The notes under the pieces are model-generated. The model was not told the DNA's origin and did not search any database. It saw only the letters and a list, made by a program, of their open reading frames with translations. Positions 1-9,314 of a stretch of DNA of 64,000 nt are shown piece after piece. Each line of letters opens with the position of its first letter. Positions within the stretch are counted from its first letter, which is position 1. The position numbers were made by a program, and so were the translations under genes. Origin of the DNA: Microbacterium gallinarum (GTDB lineage: Bacteria > Actinomycetota > Actinomycetes > Actinomycetales > Microbacteriaceae); assembly GCF_014837165.1 (NCBI RefSeq), contig NZ_JACSPM010000001.1, positions 91,618-155,617 of the forward strand, written 5' to 3'.

Positions 1-710
1 GCTGGGTGCAACGCTCCTACCTCACCAACGCCCCGGCGACCCCACCCGCGACCACACCCGCACCCGCGCCGACAACCGACACCTATACCGCCACCGCCGC
101 ACTCGCCTTCAAGGCCACCGCCTCCGCCAGCGGCACCTCACTCGGCGTCATCCCCCAGGGCGCCAACGTCGGCAGCATCCAAGCCACCTCCGGCTCCTGG
201 GCGAAGGTCACCTACAACGGCAAGACCGGCTGGGTGCAACGCTCCTACCTCACCAACGCCCCGGCGGCCCCACCCGCGACCACACCCGCACCCGCGCCGA
301 CAACCGACACCTATACCGCCACCGCCGCACTCGCCTTCAAGGCCACCGCCTCCGCCAGCGGCACCTCACTCGGCGTCATCCCCCAGGGCGCCAACGTCGG
401 CAGCATCCAAGCCACCTCCGGCTCCTGGGCGAAGGTCACCTACAACGGCAAGACCGGCTGGGTGCAACGCTCCTACCTCACCAACGCCCCGGCGGCCCCA
501 CCCGCGACCACACCCGCACCCGCGCCGACAACCGACACCTATACCGCCACCGCCGCACTCGCCTTCAAGGCCACCGCCTCCGCCGGCGGCACCTCACTCG
601 GCGTCATCCCCCAGGGCGCCAACGTCGGCAAGATCCAAGCCACCTCCGGCTCCTGGGCGAAGGTCACCTACAACGGCAAGACCGGCTGGGTGCAACGCTC
701 CTACCTCATC
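1..710. repeat. Tandem 228-bp repeats inside the SH3b gene
   Basis: Units start at 1, 229 and 457, with a partial fourth copy at 685-710; the period is exactly 228 bp (76 codons). Only a few differences are visible, for example GCGACC against GCGGCC in the linker (near 44 and 272) and a Ser-to-Gly and a Ser-to-Lys change in the third unit. The repeat continues off the left edge. Confidence 0.97.
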
Positions 711-719
711 CAGAAGTGA
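1..719 (+). CDS. SH3b-repeat protein, 3' part only (5' end outside window)
   Basis: The open frame runs in from the left edge (first full codon at 3) and stops at 717-719. It encodes three copies of a 76-residue unit: a bacterial SH3 domain of about 55 residues (ending GKTGWVQRSYL) plus a linker rich in Pro, Ala and Thr. Bacterial SH3 (SH3b) domains commonly bind cell-wall peptides and are often attached to amidases or other hydrolases; any such catalytic domain would lie upstream of the window, so the enzyme class is unknown. The last repeat ends in YLIQK instead of the linker, so the C terminus is genuine. The copies are almost identical at DNA level, including third codon positions, which points to recent duplication or gene conversion. 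An extracellular location is inferred from the domain type and the linkers. Confidence 0.85.
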   Translation, partial: WVQRSYLTNAPATPPATTPAPAPTTDTYTATAALAFKATASASGTSLGVIPQGANVGSIQATSGSWAKVTYNGKTGWVQRSYLTNAPAAPPATTPAPAPTTDTYTATAALAFKATASASGTSLGVIPQGANVGSIQATSGSWAKVTYNGKTGWVQRSYLTNAPAAPPATTPAPAPTTDTYTATAALAFKATASAGGTSLGVIPQGANVGKIQATSGSWAKVTYNGKTGWVQRSYLIQK

Positions 720-722
720 CGC

Positions 723-1091
723 TCAGGCGAGCTGGACGGTCCAGATCGTGTACATGCGCCACACCATGACAGCGACGGCGAGCGCGGCGATGCCCATGAT
801 CACGGTGCTCCAGCGACTGCGCTCGAGCAGCGCCCAGCCCACGCCGGCGATCGGCAGGAGCGCCGCCGAGACGAGGTAGACCCAGAACTCCAGCAGGCTG
901 CCGGTCGGCGAGTTCCCGACGAGGGGGGCCACGATCCCCATCACGATCTGCGCGATCAGCAGCAGTTCGAGCAACGCCATCGCGCCGACGGTGAAGTCGC
1001 TCGGACGACGGCCGGCGAGTCCGGCGATGACGCAGAACAGTCCGGCGATCACTGCGACGGCCACCTGCACGATCGTGAACCACAGGATCAT
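723..1091 (-). CDS. Small four-helix membrane protein
   Basis: 122 residues with four predicted membrane helices (about residues 4-26, 37-60, 66-87 and 94-115) and short loops; no signal sequence and no known catalytic motif. The ATG at 1089-1091 overlaps the stop codon of truB (1088-1090), so it is probably translationally coupled to truB and is the last gene of that minus-strand set. Its 3' end almost touches the stop of the opposing SH3b gene, so the two are convergent. I do not recognise a family; small conserved membrane proteins of this layout are common in actinobacteria. Confidence 0.75.
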   Translation of the reverse strand: MILWFTIVQVAVAVIAGLFCVIAGLAGRRPSDFTVGAMALLELLLIAQIVMGIVAPLVGNSPTGSLLEFWVYLVSAALLPIAGVGWALLERSRWSTVIMGIAALAVAVMVWRMYTIWTVQLA

Positions 1092-1975
1092 CGGGAGGCC
1101 TCCTCGGGCATGTTCATCGAGCTCTTGACGTCGTCTCCGCGCTTCTCGACGACCCCCACGAGCGCACCGTCGGGATCGATCGCGGCCGCCGGCTGCGAGC
1201 CGAGGCGCACCGCGGCGCCTGGCAGCCGCTTGCCGTGACGCAGGTCGCGCGCCTCCTCGGCCGTCACGTCGAAGCGGCTCAGCACGGCGGTCGCTGCGGC
1301 ACCGGGCCCGACGAGCGGAGCGCCGTCGATTTCCTCGACGGACGCCGCCTGCGTGACCTCGAACGGCCCGATCCGCGTGCGGCGCAGCGCGGTGAGATGT
1401 CCGCCGACGCCGAGGGCCGCGCCCAGGTCCCGCGCGAGCGAGCGGATGTAGGTGCCGCTGGAGCAGTCCACGACCACGTCGAGGTCGACGACGGCGCCCT
1501 CGTGCCGCTCCGCGCGGACGTCGAAGCGCGAGACCGTGACTTCCCGGGCCTTCAGCTCGACCTGCTCCCCCGCTCGGGCGAGGTCGTAGGCGCGTCGCCC
1601 ATCGACCTTGATCGCGGAGTAGGTGCTCGGCACCTGCGAGATGCGGCCGGTCAGAGCGGCGATCTCGTCGGTGACGCGCGATGAGGTGAGGGACGAGGCA
1701 TCCGTCACCGCCACGGTCTCGCCGTCGGCGTCGTCGGTGTCGGTTGCGACGCCGAGCCGGATCGTGGCCTCATAGGTCTTGTCGAGCCCCACCATGAAGG
1801 TGAGAAGGCGCGTCGCGCCTTCGACGCCGAGCACGAGCAGTCCCGTCGCCATGGGATCGAGCGTGCCGGCGTGGCCGATCTTGCGCGTACCCAGCGCGCG
1901 TCGAGCGCGCGCGACGACGTCGTGCGAGGTCATCCCGCCGGGCTTGTCGACGAGGAGGATGCCGGGCGCCGCCAT
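1088..1975 (-). CDS. truB: tRNA pseudouridine(55) synthase
   Basis: Isomerises U55 in the T-loop of tRNAs to pseudouridine, in the cytoplasm. 295 residues, normal length. The N terminus carries the family signature GILLVDKPGGMTSHDVV (residues 4-20) and the catalytic-Asp motif GHAGTLDPMATGLL (about 34-47); a C-terminal PUA-like region follows. The start is the ATG at 1973-1975, which overlaps the stop of the upstream P-loop kinase by one base (TGATG), a typical coupled arrangement. truB lies in the extended nusA-infB-rbfA neighbourhood, as in many bacteria, although mutY and the kinase gene separate it from rbfA here. Confidence 0.96.
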   Translation of the reverse strand: MAAPGILLVDKPGGMTSHDVVARARRALGTRKIGHAGTLDPMATGLLVLGVEGATRLLTFMVGLDKTYEATIRLGVATDTDDADGETVAVTDASSLTSSRVTDEIAALTGRISQVPSTYSAIKVDGRRAYDLARAGEQVELKAREVTVSRFDVRAERHEGAVVDLDVVVDCSSGTYIRSLARDLGAALGVGGHLTALRRTRIGPFEVTQAASVEEIDGAPLVGPGAAATAVLSRFDVTAEEARDLRHGKRLPGAAVRLGSQPAAAIDPDGALVGVVEKRGDDVKSSMNMPEEASR

Positions 1976-2661
1976 CAGCAGAAGTCTCGGTACTCGCGAC
2001 GCGGGTGGGCGAGATCGCTGTTGTCGACGATGGCGGATGCCGCGAGCTCGGGCTTCGCCTCGCGGAGGTACAGCTCCTGGCCCTGGCGGTAGCGCGCGTT
2101 CGCGGGCGCCGCGGGATCGGGGTCGCTGCCGTCGCGGATCGCCATCCGGGCGCACGCCACGGACTCGGGCACATCGAGCCAGACCGACCAGTGCCACAGG
2201 TTCTTCAGCTCGGGACGGTGGAGGAAGATGCCGTCCACCACGAGCACCGCGTCACGCGGTGCAGTCACCCACTGCGATTCGACGACGGCGTCGCGCACGT
2301 GGTCGAAGGCGGCGAGCTGGAACCCGGTGGCACCCGAGGTCTGCGCGCCGTCGAGGAACGGGTCGATCAGCACCCGGCGGAACGTCGCGTAGTCGTACGA
2401 GTCGTAGTAGTAGCCCTCGGGGCTGCGGCGCCCGCGGGCGTAGCGCTCCGCACGCGGGCGGTGGAAGCCGTCGATGCTCGCGCGGAAGACCGCCGCTCCC
2501 TTCTCGGCGAACACCTCGGCGAAGCCGTCTGCGAACGTCGACTTGCCGGCACCGTCGATCCCGTCGACGGCGACGATCACGCGTCCGCGCGGGTAGTCGC
2601 GCTGCACCTCGTCGCGCAGTTCGCGCCACAGCGTCGTGGCGGGCGTGACGGGCAGGCGCAT
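1975..2661 (-). CDS. Uridine kinase-like P-loop NTPase
   Basis: 228 residues. A Walker A motif GIDGAGKST is at residues 34-42, followed by DGFHRPR (about 64-70), which is the nucleoside-contacting region in uridine kinase and phosphoribulokinase-like proteins, and VLVVDGIFLHRPEL (about 139-152), a Walker B-like strand. The likely reaction is ATP-dependent phosphorylation of a nucleoside or related small molecule; the substrate is not proven. The ATG at 2661 sits 6 nt after a TAGGCT -10 box, so the mRNA is probably leaderless. The gene is divergent from mutY and coupled to truB. Confidence 0.8.
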   Translation of the reverse strand: MRLPVTPATTLWRELRDEVQRDYPRGRVIVAVDGIDGAGKSTFADGFAEVFAEKGAAVFRASIDGFHRPRAERYARGRRSPEGYYYDSYDYATFRRVLIDPFLDGAQTSGATGFQLAAFDHVRDAVVESQWVTAPRDAVLVVDGIFLHRPELKNLWHWSVWLDVPESVACARMAIRDGSDPDPAAPANARYRQGQELYLREAKPELAASAIVDNSDLAHPRREYRDFC

Positions 2662-2684
2662 GACTCCAGCCTAGGCTGAAAGGC
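2662..2684. promoter_or_regulatory. Shared divergent promoter with palindromic -10 boxes
   Basis: The palindrome AGCCTAGGCT (2668-2677) gives a TAGGCT -10 box on each strand. On the minus strand it is 6 nt from the ATG of the kinase gene, on the plus strand 7 nt from the ATG of mutY. Both spacings place transcription starts at or next to the start codons, so both messages are predicted leaderless and the two polymerases would compete for the same base pairs. No confident -35 boxes were assigned. Confidence 0.55.
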
Positions 2685-3551
2685 ATGCCCGACCTCGCGA
2701 CGCCGCTCATCGAGTGGTACCGGGAGAACGCCCGCGACCTGCCCTGGCGACGCGCCGGCTTCGGCGCGTGGGGCGTTCTGGTGAGCGAGTTCATGCTCCA
2801 GCAGACCCCGGTGGCGCGAGTCATCCCGCATCTCGAAGGGTGGCTCGAGCGCTGGCCGTCTCCCGCCGATCTCGCGGCGTCCGCCCCCGCCGACGCGGTG
2901 CGCCAGTGGGCGAACCTCGGGTACCCGCGACGGGCGCTCTGGCTCCATCGCGCCGCAATCGAGATCCGGGACCGGCACACCGGCGTCGTCCCCCGCGACG
3001 TCGACGCCCTGCTCGCGCTCACCGGCATCGGCGACTACACCGCGCGGGCGGTCGTGGTCTTCGCCTACGGCGGGCGGGCCCCCGTGGTCGACACCAACAC
3101 GCGTCGAGTGCTCGCGCGGGCCGTCGACGGACGCTCACAGCCCGCGCCGGCCGCCAAGCGCGACCTCGCCGCGATGGATGCGATCCTCCCACCGAGCGAC
3201 GATGACGCCGCGATCGTCAATGCGGCCGCGATGGAGCTCGGCGCGGTGGTGTGCACCGCGCGGGCGCCTCGGTGCGACGCGTGCCCGATCGCGGACCGCT
3301 GCGCGTGGCGCGCGGCCGGCTATCCCGACACGGGCGACGACCGCAGACGGCAGGCCCGTTACGAGGGCAGCGACCGGCAGGCGCGCGGTGCGATCCTGAA
3401 AGTGCTGAGGGATGCCGCGACCCACGCGGTCCCGCTCGGCGACGTCGTGCCGGACTGGCACGATCCGCGCCAGCGCGATCGCGCGATCGACTCGCTCATC
3501 GCGGACGGCCTGGCCGAGGCATCCGAAGGACTCCTCCGCCTGCCGTCGTGA
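2685..3551 (+). CDS. mutY: A/G-specific adenine DNA glycosylase MutY
   Basis: Removes adenine mispaired with 8-oxoguanine in DNA. 288 residues. Visible hallmarks: SEFMLQQT with the catalytic Glu (about 36-43), the helix-hairpin-helix LTGIGDYTARAV (about 109-120), VDTNTRRV with the conserved Asp (about 133-140), and the 4Fe-4S ligands in the spacing C-x6-C-x2-C-x5-C near 192-208. The NUDIX-like C-terminal domain that recognises 8-oxoG in longer MutY proteins looks shortened to about 80 residues after the cluster, similar in size to other short actinobacterial MutY proteins. Convergent with rbfA with only 3 bases between the stops. Confidence 0.94.
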   Translation: MPDLATPLIEWYRENARDLPWRRAGFGAWGVLVSEFMLQQTPVARVIPHLEGWLERWPSPADLAASAPADAVRQWANLGYPRRALWLHRAAIEIRDRHTGVVPRDVDALLALTGIGDYTARAVVVFAYGGRAPVVDTNTRRVLARAVDGRSQPAPAAKRDLAAMDAILPPSDDDAAIVNAAAMELGAVVCTARAPRCDACPIADRCAWRAAGYPDTGDDRRRQARYEGSDRQARGAILKVLRDAATHAVPLGDVVPDWHDPRQRDRAIDSLIADGLAEASEGLLRLPS

Positions 3552-3554
3552 GGA

Positions 3555-4061
3555 TCAGCGTTCGTCGTCGGGGTCGCCCTGGACGTCGTCGTCCTCGTCC
3601 TCGTCCAACGCATCGGACGCGTCGACCTCATCGTCCTCGTCGAACTCGCGCGGCTTGACGTACGGGTCGGCATCACCGGCGTACGTCGCCGAAGACGCCA
3701 GCCCTGCCACGGCCGCATCGCGCTCGCGCGCCTCGCGCAGGAGGTCGGCGATGTGGTCGGCGTTCTCGGGGATCGCGTCGGGGATGAACTCGAGCGACGG
3801 GGTGAGCCGCACGTTGAGGTGCTTGCCAACCTCGGAGCGCAGCATCCCGGTCGCCGACCGCAGCGCAGCCGCCGACGCCTCGCGCTCCTCGGGGCTGCCG
3901 AGGACCGTGAAGAAGACCGACGCGTGCTGCAGGTCGCCCGTCACACGCACATCGGTGATGGTGACGAAGCCGAGCCGCGGGTCGCGCAGGCCCTTCTCGA
4001 GCCGCTCGGCGAGGATCACTCGGATGCGGTCGCCCAGTCGTGCCTGACGTTCGCCGGCCAT
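3555..4061 (-). CDS. rbfA: 30S ribosome-binding factor RbfA
   Basis: Binds immature 30S subunits and helps the 5' end of 16S rRNA mature. 168 residues; a compact KH-like domain (about 1-125) with the family stretch DPRLGFVTITDVRVTGDLQ (27-45), then a strongly acidic tail (Asp/Glu run to the C terminus) that lengthens the protein relative to E. coli RbfA (133 aa). A good ribosome-binding site (GAAAGGA) precedes the ATG. It follows infB, but a strong hairpin lies in the gap, so its expression may be partly separate from infB. Confidence 0.95.
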   Translation of the reverse strand: MAGERQARLGDRIRVILAERLEKGLRDPRLGFVTITDVRVTGDLQHASVFFTVLGSPEEREASAAALRSATGMLRSEVGKHLNVRLTPSLEFIPDAIPENADHIADLLREARERDAAVAGLASSATYAGDADPYVKPREFDEDDEVDASDALDEDEDDDVQGDPDDER

Positions 4062-4078
4062 GTCCGTTCCTTTCGACA

Positions 4079-4108
4079 GGTGAGGGGCGCCGCCTGGCGC
4101 CCCTCACC
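4079..4108 (-). terminator. Strong hairpin between infB and rbfA
   Basis: Perfect 13-bp inverted repeat: GGTGAGGGGCGCC (4079-4091), loop GCCT, GGCGCCCCTCACC (4096-4108). It lies 8 bases past the infB stop and 17 bases before the rbfA start. There is no T-tract, as often seen in high-GC actinobacteria, so it may reduce rather than abolish read-through. Confidence 0.65.
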
Positions 4109-4116
4109 GATTGCGA

Positions 4117-6900
4117 TCAGCCGCGAGGCTTCTCGACCATCTCAGTGGTCTCGATCTCGTCGCCGACCTGGATGTCGTTGTACTTGCCGAGGCCGATGCC
4201 GGCTTCGAAGTCCGTGCGGACCTCGGTGACATCATCCTTGAAGCGGCGCAGCGACTCGATGGCCAGGCCATCGGCGATGACGACGCCGTCGCGGATGACG
4301 CGCGCCTTGGCGTTGCGCGTGATCGTGCCCGAGCGGACGATGACACCGGCGATGTTGCCGAACTTCGAGGAGCGGAACACCTCGCGGATCTCGGCGACAC
4401 CCGACTGCACCTCTTCGAACTCCGGCTTGAGCAGGCCCTTGAGCGACTGCTCGACGTCGTCGATCGCGTTGTAGATGACCGAGTAGAAGCGCGTGTCGAC
4501 GCCCTCGCGAGCGGCGCGCTCGCGCGCCTTCGTGTCGGGACGCACGTTGAAGCCGATGATGATCGCGTTGTCGATCGTCGCCAGGTTCACGTCGGACTCG
4601 GTGATCGCGCCGACGCCGCGGTGGATGATCCGCAGCTGCACGGAGTCGTCGACCTCGATCTTGAGGAGCGACTCCTCGAGCGCCTCGACGGCACCCGACA
4701 CGTCGCCCTTGATGATGAGGTTGAGCGACTCGACCTTGCCCTCTTCGAGTGCGCGGGTGAAGTCCTCGAGCGAGATGCGCTTGCGGGCCTTGGCCAGCTG
4801 GGCGTTGCGCTCGGCGGCCTCACGCTTCTCGGCGATCTGGCGGGCCGTGCGGTCCTCCTCGGTCACGATGAACGTGTCACCGGCGCGCGGCACCGAATTC
4901 AGACCCTGCACCTGGACCGGACGCGACGGGGCGGCCTCGAGGACGGCGTCGCCGTTCTCGTCGGCCATCGCGCGGACACGGCCGTACGCCGTGCCGGCGA
5001 CGATCGCGTCGCCGACCCGGAGCGTTCCGGACTGGATGAGCACCGTCGCCACGGCACCGCGGCCCTTGTCGAGCTTGGCCTCGATCGCGACACCACGGGC
5101 GTCCTTGTTCGGGTTGGCCGTGAGGTCGAGACCGGCGTCGGCCGTGAGCAGGACGGCGTCGAGGAGCTCCTGGATGCCGGTTCCCTGACGGGCCGAGACA
5201 TCCACGAACATGACGTCGCCGCCGTACTCCTCGGCGACCAGGCCGTACTCGGTGAGCTGCTGGCGCACCTTGGCGGGGTTCGCGTCGGGCTTGTCGACCT
5301 TGTTCACGGCCACCACGATCGGTACGTTCGCCGCCTGGGCGTGGTTCAGCGCCTCCACCGTCTGCGGCATGATGCCGTCGTCGGCGGCGACCACGAGGAT
5401 CGCGAGGTCGGTGACCTGCGCGCCTCGTGCACGCATGGCGGTGAACGCCTCGTGACCGGGGGTGTCGATGAACGTGATCGCCCGCTCGATCTCCTCGTGC
5501 TCGGTCCAGACCTGGTAGGCGCCGATGTGCTGCGTGATGCCGCCGGCCTCGCCCGCGACCACATTGGTCTGGCGGATGGCGTCGAGCAGTCGGGTCTTAC
5601 CGTGGTCGACGTGACCCATGACGGTCACGACGGGAGGCCGGATCTCGAGGTCCTCCTCGCTCTCCGCCTCCAGCTCGGCCTCGAGGTCGAGACCGAAGCC
5701 CTCGAGGAGCTCCTTGTCCTCGTCCTCGGGCGAGACCATCTGGATCTTGTAGCCGAGCTCCTCGCCGAGGACCTCGAAGGTCGCCTCGTCGAGCGACTCG
5801 GTGGCAGTCGCCATCTCACCCAGGTTGAACAGGATGGTCACGAGCGTGCCAGGCTGCACGGTGTAGCCGCGCAGCGCTTCCAGCTTGTCGGCGAAGTCGG
5901 CGATCGATGCGCCGCGGCGCAGGCGGATGATCTCGCCGTTGCCCTTCGAGACATTGACGCCGCCGACGACCGGCGCCGACCGCATCTCGAATTCCTGCCG
6001 CTTCGCGCGACGCGACTTGCGCTGCTTCGACTTGCCGCCGCCCTTGCCGAAGGCGCCTGCGGTGCCACCGCCGGGCCCACGGCCACGACCACCGCCACCG
6101 CCGGGACGACCCGCGAAGCCGCCGGGAGCGCCGCCACCGGGAGCGCCAGGACGCTGGAACCCGCCGCCGGCGCCGCCGGGACGGCCGGGACCGCCGGGAC
6201 GCTGCTGGAACGGGGCGCCGGGACGACCGCCGCCACCGGGGCGACCGCCGCCACCCGGGCGCGGAGCGCCGGGACGGGGGGCGCCGGGGCGCGGAGCCTG
6301 CGGACGCGGGATGTTGCCGGGGTTCGGGCGCTGGCCCATGCCCTGCGCCGAGGCGAAGGGGTTGTTGCCCGGACGCGGGCCGGCGGGACGCTGGCCCATG
6401 CCCTGCGAAGAGGCGAAGGGATTGTTGCCGGGACGCGGAGCGCCTGCACCGCCACCGGGGCGGGGAGCGCCCGGGGTCGGGGCGCCGGGCGCGGGCGCGC
6501 CGGGCTTGGCTGCGGGGGCTGCGGGAGCCTCGGGGGCGGCCGCAGCCGGCGCCTCAGGCGCGGGGGCCGGGGCCGGGGTCTTGGCAGCCGGAGCCGGAGC
6601 CGGAGCCGGCGCGGCGGGCGCCTTGGCCGCGGGAGCAGCCGGCACAGCCGGAGCCGCCGGACGCGCGGGGCCGGGACGACCGGCGGGGCGCGCCGGAGCG
6701 GCCGGCTTCGCGTCAGCAGCCGGCTTGGCCGCGCCGTCCGCCTCGAGGGCGGCGCGCAGCTTGCGAGCCACGGGGGGTTCGATGGTGGACGAGGGGCTCT
6801 TCACGAACTCGCCGAGCTCCTTGAGCTTCGCAAGGGCGACCTTGCTGTCGACGCCGAGTTCGGAGGCGATCTCGTGCACGCGTGGTTTGGCGTTTGCCAC
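4117..6900 (-). CDS. infB: Translation initiation factor IF-2
   Basis: GTPase that brings initiator tRNA to the 30S subunit and promotes subunit joining. 927 residues. The N terminus has an IF2-N helix domain (1-55), then about 230 residues of Pro/Ala/Gly low complexity that include two copies of a [13 protein letters not shown] motif, a basic stretch, a second IF2-N region, and the G domain with G1 GHVDHGKT (about 428-435), G3 DTPGHE and G4 NKVD. Domains II-IV follow. The GTG start at 6900 is preceded by AGGAG. The gene is downstream of nusA and ylxR, the classical order. Confidence 0.98.
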   Translation of the reverse strand: MANAKPRVHEIASELGVDSKVALAKLKELGEFVKSPSSTIEPPVARKLRAALEADGAAKPAADAKPAAPARPAGRPGPARPAAPAVPAAPAAKAPAAPAPAPAPAAKTPAPAPAPEAPAAAAPEAPAAPAAKPGAPAPGAPTPGAPRPGGGAGAPRPGNNPFASSQGMGQRPAGPRPGNNPFASAQGMGQRPNPGNIPRPQAPRPGAPRPGAPRPGGGGRPGGGGRPGAPFQQRPGGPGRPGGAGGGFQRPGAPGGGAPGGFAGRPGGGGGRGRGPGGGTAGAFGKGGGKSKQRKSRRAKRQEFEMRSAPVVGGVNVSKGNGEIIRLRRGASIADFADKLEALRGYTVQPGTLVTILFNLGEMATATESLDEATFEVLGEELGYKIQMVSPEDEDKELLEGFGLDLEAELEAESEEDLEIRPPVVTVMGHVDHGKTRLLDAIRQTNVVAGEAGGITQHIGAYQVWTEHEEIERAITFIDTPGHEAFTAMRARGAQVTDLAILVVAADDGIMPQTVEALNHAQAANVPIVVAVNKVDKPDANPAKVRQQLTEYGLVAEEYGGDVMFVDVSARQGTGIQELLDAVLLTADAGLDLTANPNKDARGVAIEAKLDKGRGAVATVLIQSGTLRVGDAIVAGTAYGRVRAMADENGDAVLEAAPSRPVQVQGLNSVPRAGDTFIVTEEDRTARQIAEKREAAERNAQLAKARKRISLEDFTRALEEGKVESLNLIIKGDVSGAVEALEESLLKIEVDDSVQLRIIHRGVGAITESDVNLATIDNAIIIGFNVRPDTKARERAAREGVDTRFYSVIYNAIDDVEQSLKGLLKPEFEEVQSGVAEIREVFRSSKFGNIAGVIVRSGTITRNAKARVIRDGVVIADGLAIESLRRFKDDVTEVRTDFEAGIGLGKYNDIQVGDEIETTEMVEKPRG

Positions 6901-6956
6901 AATTCTCCTGTCTGGGGTCTACCCAGGCAGGGCAGACCGTTAGTCGCGGACGGGAC

Positions 6957-7229
6957 TCATTTCGAGCCGTTCACTTTGTTTCCATAGCCGTTCAGCCGTT
7001 TCTCGATGGTCTGCGTGTCAAGCGGGCCCGACACACGCAATGCCCGCACGAAGGCGCGGCGCCGGAGTGCGGCATCCACGCATTCGTTCGTCGGATGCAC
7101 CCACGCGCCTCGCCCCGGCATCACCGCACGCTCGTCTGGGACGAGGACGGAATCGATGGAGACCACCCTGAGGAGGGCGGACCGGGGAGCACGCGTGCGG
7201 CAACCGACGCACGTTCGTACAGGCTCCAT
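6957..7229 (-). CDS. ylxR: YlxR/DUF448 RNA-binding protein
   Basis: 90 residues starting at the ATG 7229 (MEPVRTCVGCR). YlxR proteins are small, basic, presumed nucleic-acid-binding proteins encoded between nusA and infB; a role with RNase P or in transcription has been reported for some members. The family markers TCVGCR near the N terminus and PGRGAWVHP (about 48-56) are present. The gap to infB is 56 bases and to nusA 32 bases, so it is part of the same transcription unit. Confidence 0.92.
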   Translation of the reverse strand: MEPVRTCVGCRTRAPRSALLRVVSIDSVLVPDERAVMPGRGAWVHPTNECVDAALRRRAFVRALRVSGPLDTQTIEKRLNGYGNKVNGSK

Positions 7230-7261
7230 GTTACACCTCGGGGCTGGGAGCGCCGTCCGTG

Positions 7262-8251
7262 TCAGCCCTCTTCGAGAATCGAGTCGGGCTGGATGTCGAT
7301 CTTCGCGCCGGTCAGCTTGGCGGCGAGACGGGCGTTCTGGCCCTCCTTGCCGATCGCCAGCGACAGCTGGTAGTCGGGGACCAGCGCGCGCACGGCCTTG
7401 CTCGAGGCGTCGAGGATGAAGCTCGAGGTGACCTTCGCCGGCGACAGCGCGTTGGCGACGAACTTCGCGAGCTCGGGGTCGTAGTCGACGATGTCGATCT
7501 TCTCGCCGCCCAGCTCTTCGGTCACCGCGCGGACGCGACGGCCGAGCTCGCCGATGCACGCGCCCTTGGCATTGATGGTCGGGTCGTTGGCCTTGACGGC
7601 AATCTTGCTGCGGTGGCCGGCCTCGCGTGCGAGCGAGACGATCTCGACGAGCCCGGCGGCGATCTCGGGCACCTCGAGAGCGAAGAGCTTGCGGACCAGG
7701 CCGGGGTGCGTGCGCGACACCGTGATCTGCGGTCCCTTGGTGCCCTTCGACACCGACGTCACATACACGCGCAGGCGCGAGCCGTGCAGGTACTCCTCCC
7801 CCGCCACCTGCTCCTCGGGCGGGAGGATGGCCTCGACCGTGCCGAGGTCGACGTGCACCATGCGCGGGTTGGGGCCCTGCTGCACGACGCCGGCGACGAT
7901 GTCGCCCTCCTTGCCGCGGAACTCGCCGAGGACGGCGTCGTCGGCGATGTCACGCAGGCGCTGCGAGATCACCTGCTTGGCGGCGAATGCGGCGATGCGG
8001 CCGAAGTCCTCGGGGGTGCTCTCCTCCTCGCCGATGACCGCGCCCTCGTCATCGAGCAGCGGCACGAAGACGGCGACGTGGCCGGTCTTGCGGTCCAGCT
8101 CGGCGCGCGCGCCCTCGGGGAGTTCGCCGGTGGGCGACGTGTGCTTGGCGTAGGCGGTCAGGATGGCCTGCTCGATGATCCGGACGAGTTCGTCGAAGGG
8201 GATCTCCTTCTCACGCTCGACAGTCCGCAGCAATCCGAGATCGATGTCCAC
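7262..8251 (-). CDS. nusA: Transcription termination/antitermination factor NusA
   Basis: Binds RNA polymerase and nascent RNA and modulates pausing and termination. 329 residues, the short actinobacterial form: N-terminal RNAP-binding domain (about 1-105), S1 domain (about 110-185), and two KH domains up to the end ([27 protein letters not shown] near 286-312 is the second KH GxxG region). The acidic repeats at the C terminus of E. coli NusA are absent, as normal for this phylum. The start is a GTG at 8251. It is the first gene of the nusA-ylxR-infB unit; no rimP-like gene lies upstream of it. Confidence 0.96.
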   Translation of the reverse strand: MDIDLGLLRTVEREKEIPFDELVRIIEQAILTAYAKHTSPTGELPEGARAELDRKTGHVAVFVPLLDDEGAVIGEEESTPEDFGRIAAFAAKQVISQRLRDIADDAVLGEFRGKEGDIVAGVVQQGPNPRMVHVDLGTVEAILPPEEQVAGEEYLHGSRLRVYVTSVSKGTKGPQITVSRTHPGLVRKLFALEVPEIAAGLVEIVSLAREAGHRSKIAVKANDPTINAKGACIGELGRRVRAVTEELGGEKIDIVDYDPELAKFVANALSPAKVTSSFILDASSKAVRALVPDYQLSLAIGKEGQNARLAAKLTGAKIDIQPDSILEEG

Positions 8252-8413
8252 TCTGGGCCTCCGTATTCAGCTCTCACCGACGCATCCAGCCGCCGGAACC
8301 CTCTTACGTTACCGGATGCCGCGGCCGACGGCGCTGGGAGGATGCTGGCGACTCGCACGCCAGCACGAATTGCGGCGAGTGCGCAACCCCGCTCTGCTTC
8401 CGACCCGCCGCAA

Positions 8414-8425
8414 TAGGCTGACCGC
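8414..8425 (+). promoter_or_regulatory. -10 box of a leaderless transcript (DUF1206 gene)
   Basis: TAGGCT at 8414-8419 is followed by 6 nt and then the ATG at 8426. The ribosome-binding site is absent, consistent with transcription starting at the A of the start codon. Confidence 0.5.
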
Positions 8426-9247
8426 ATGTCGGCCCCCTCTGCGAAGGCCGCCGCGCGACAAGCTGAGGCGAGCCCGGTCTTCGAGTTGTTCGCGCGCGCC
8501 GGATATGTGGCGAACGGCATCGTGCACATCCTGCTGGGTGTGCTCGTGCTGGTCATCGCGTTCGGCGGCGAGGCGGAGGGCGATCAGGCGGGTGTGCTGA
8601 AGGCGGTGGCGGCCGCGCCGCTCGGCTTCGTCCTGCTGTGGCTCATCGCGGCCGCGCTGTGGGCGCTCGGCCTCTGGCACGCCGCAGAGGGTCTGCTCGC
8701 GCGTGACCTGTCGGGCGATACCAAGGGCGCGGCGAAGAAGTGGGGACGACGCACGTCCGAGTGGGGTCAGGCCGTCGTGTTCATCGGCCTCGGCGTGATC
8801 GCAGCCGCCGTCGCCCTGGGCGCCCGCCCGAACGCCGAGGAGGCCGCCGAGGACGCGAGCCGCGGCCTGATCGACATCCCGGGCGGGCCGATCGTGCTGT
8901 CGCTGATCGGACTCGGGTTCGCGGCCGCCGGAGTCGCCTTCGTCGCGATGGGCATCCTTCGCAGCTTCCACAACCGGATGGACATCCCCGACACCACCGT
9001 CGGCCGGGGCATCACGGGCCTCGGCGTCGTGGGATTCATCGCCAAGGGCGTCGCCCTGGCGATCGTCGGCGTACTCCTGCTGGTGGCGGCGCTGAGCACG
9101 GATGCCGAGGTCGCGGGCGGCATCGACGGGGCGGTCGACGTGATGCTCGCCCTGGCTCTGGGGCCGCTGATCGCCGGCGTCGTCGGCGCAGGCTTCATCG
9201 CCTACGGGGTCTTCACGGTGGCGCGGGCCCGCTTCGCCCGCATGTGA
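8426..9247 (+). CDS. DUF1206 membrane protein
   Basis: 273 residues with six membrane helices arranged as three similar helical pairs (about 22-45 and 62-84; 107-130 and 150-175; 192-222 and 237-265), which is the DUF1206 architecture. Each pair starts with a short motif of the type ARAGYVANGIVH or GFIAKGVAL. The function of the family is not known. It is divergent from nusA across 174 bases and occupies the place where rimP stands in many bacteria. Confidence 0.85.
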   Translation: MSAPSAKAAARQAEASPVFELFARAGYVANGIVHILLGVLVLVIAFGGEAEGDQAGVLKAVAAAPLGFVLLWLIAAALWALGLWHAAEGLLARDLSGDTKGAAKKWGRRTSEWGQAVVFIGLGVIAAAVALGARPNAEEAAEDASRGLIDIPGGPIVLSLIGLGFAAAGVAFVAMGILRSFHNRMDIPDTTVGRGITGLGVVGFIAKGVALAIVGVLLLVAALSTDAEVAGGIDGAVDVMLALALGPLIAGVVGAGFIAYGVFTVARARFARM

Positions 9248-9314
9248 GGGCGGCCGCGGCATCCGATCTGTCAATCCCCTGTCTCCAGATCGCCGTCTCG
9301 GGGAGTGTCGAAGC

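Noticed and set aside
1..710. CRISPR-like array
   Set aside because: The 228-bp units are coding, have no unique spacers and no cas genes nearby.
4111..6987. Very long open frame (958 codons) opposite infB
   Set aside because: It is an antisense shadow of infB caused by high G+C; its product is a run of Asp/Gly/Arg with no motif, while the minus strand encodes complete IF-2.
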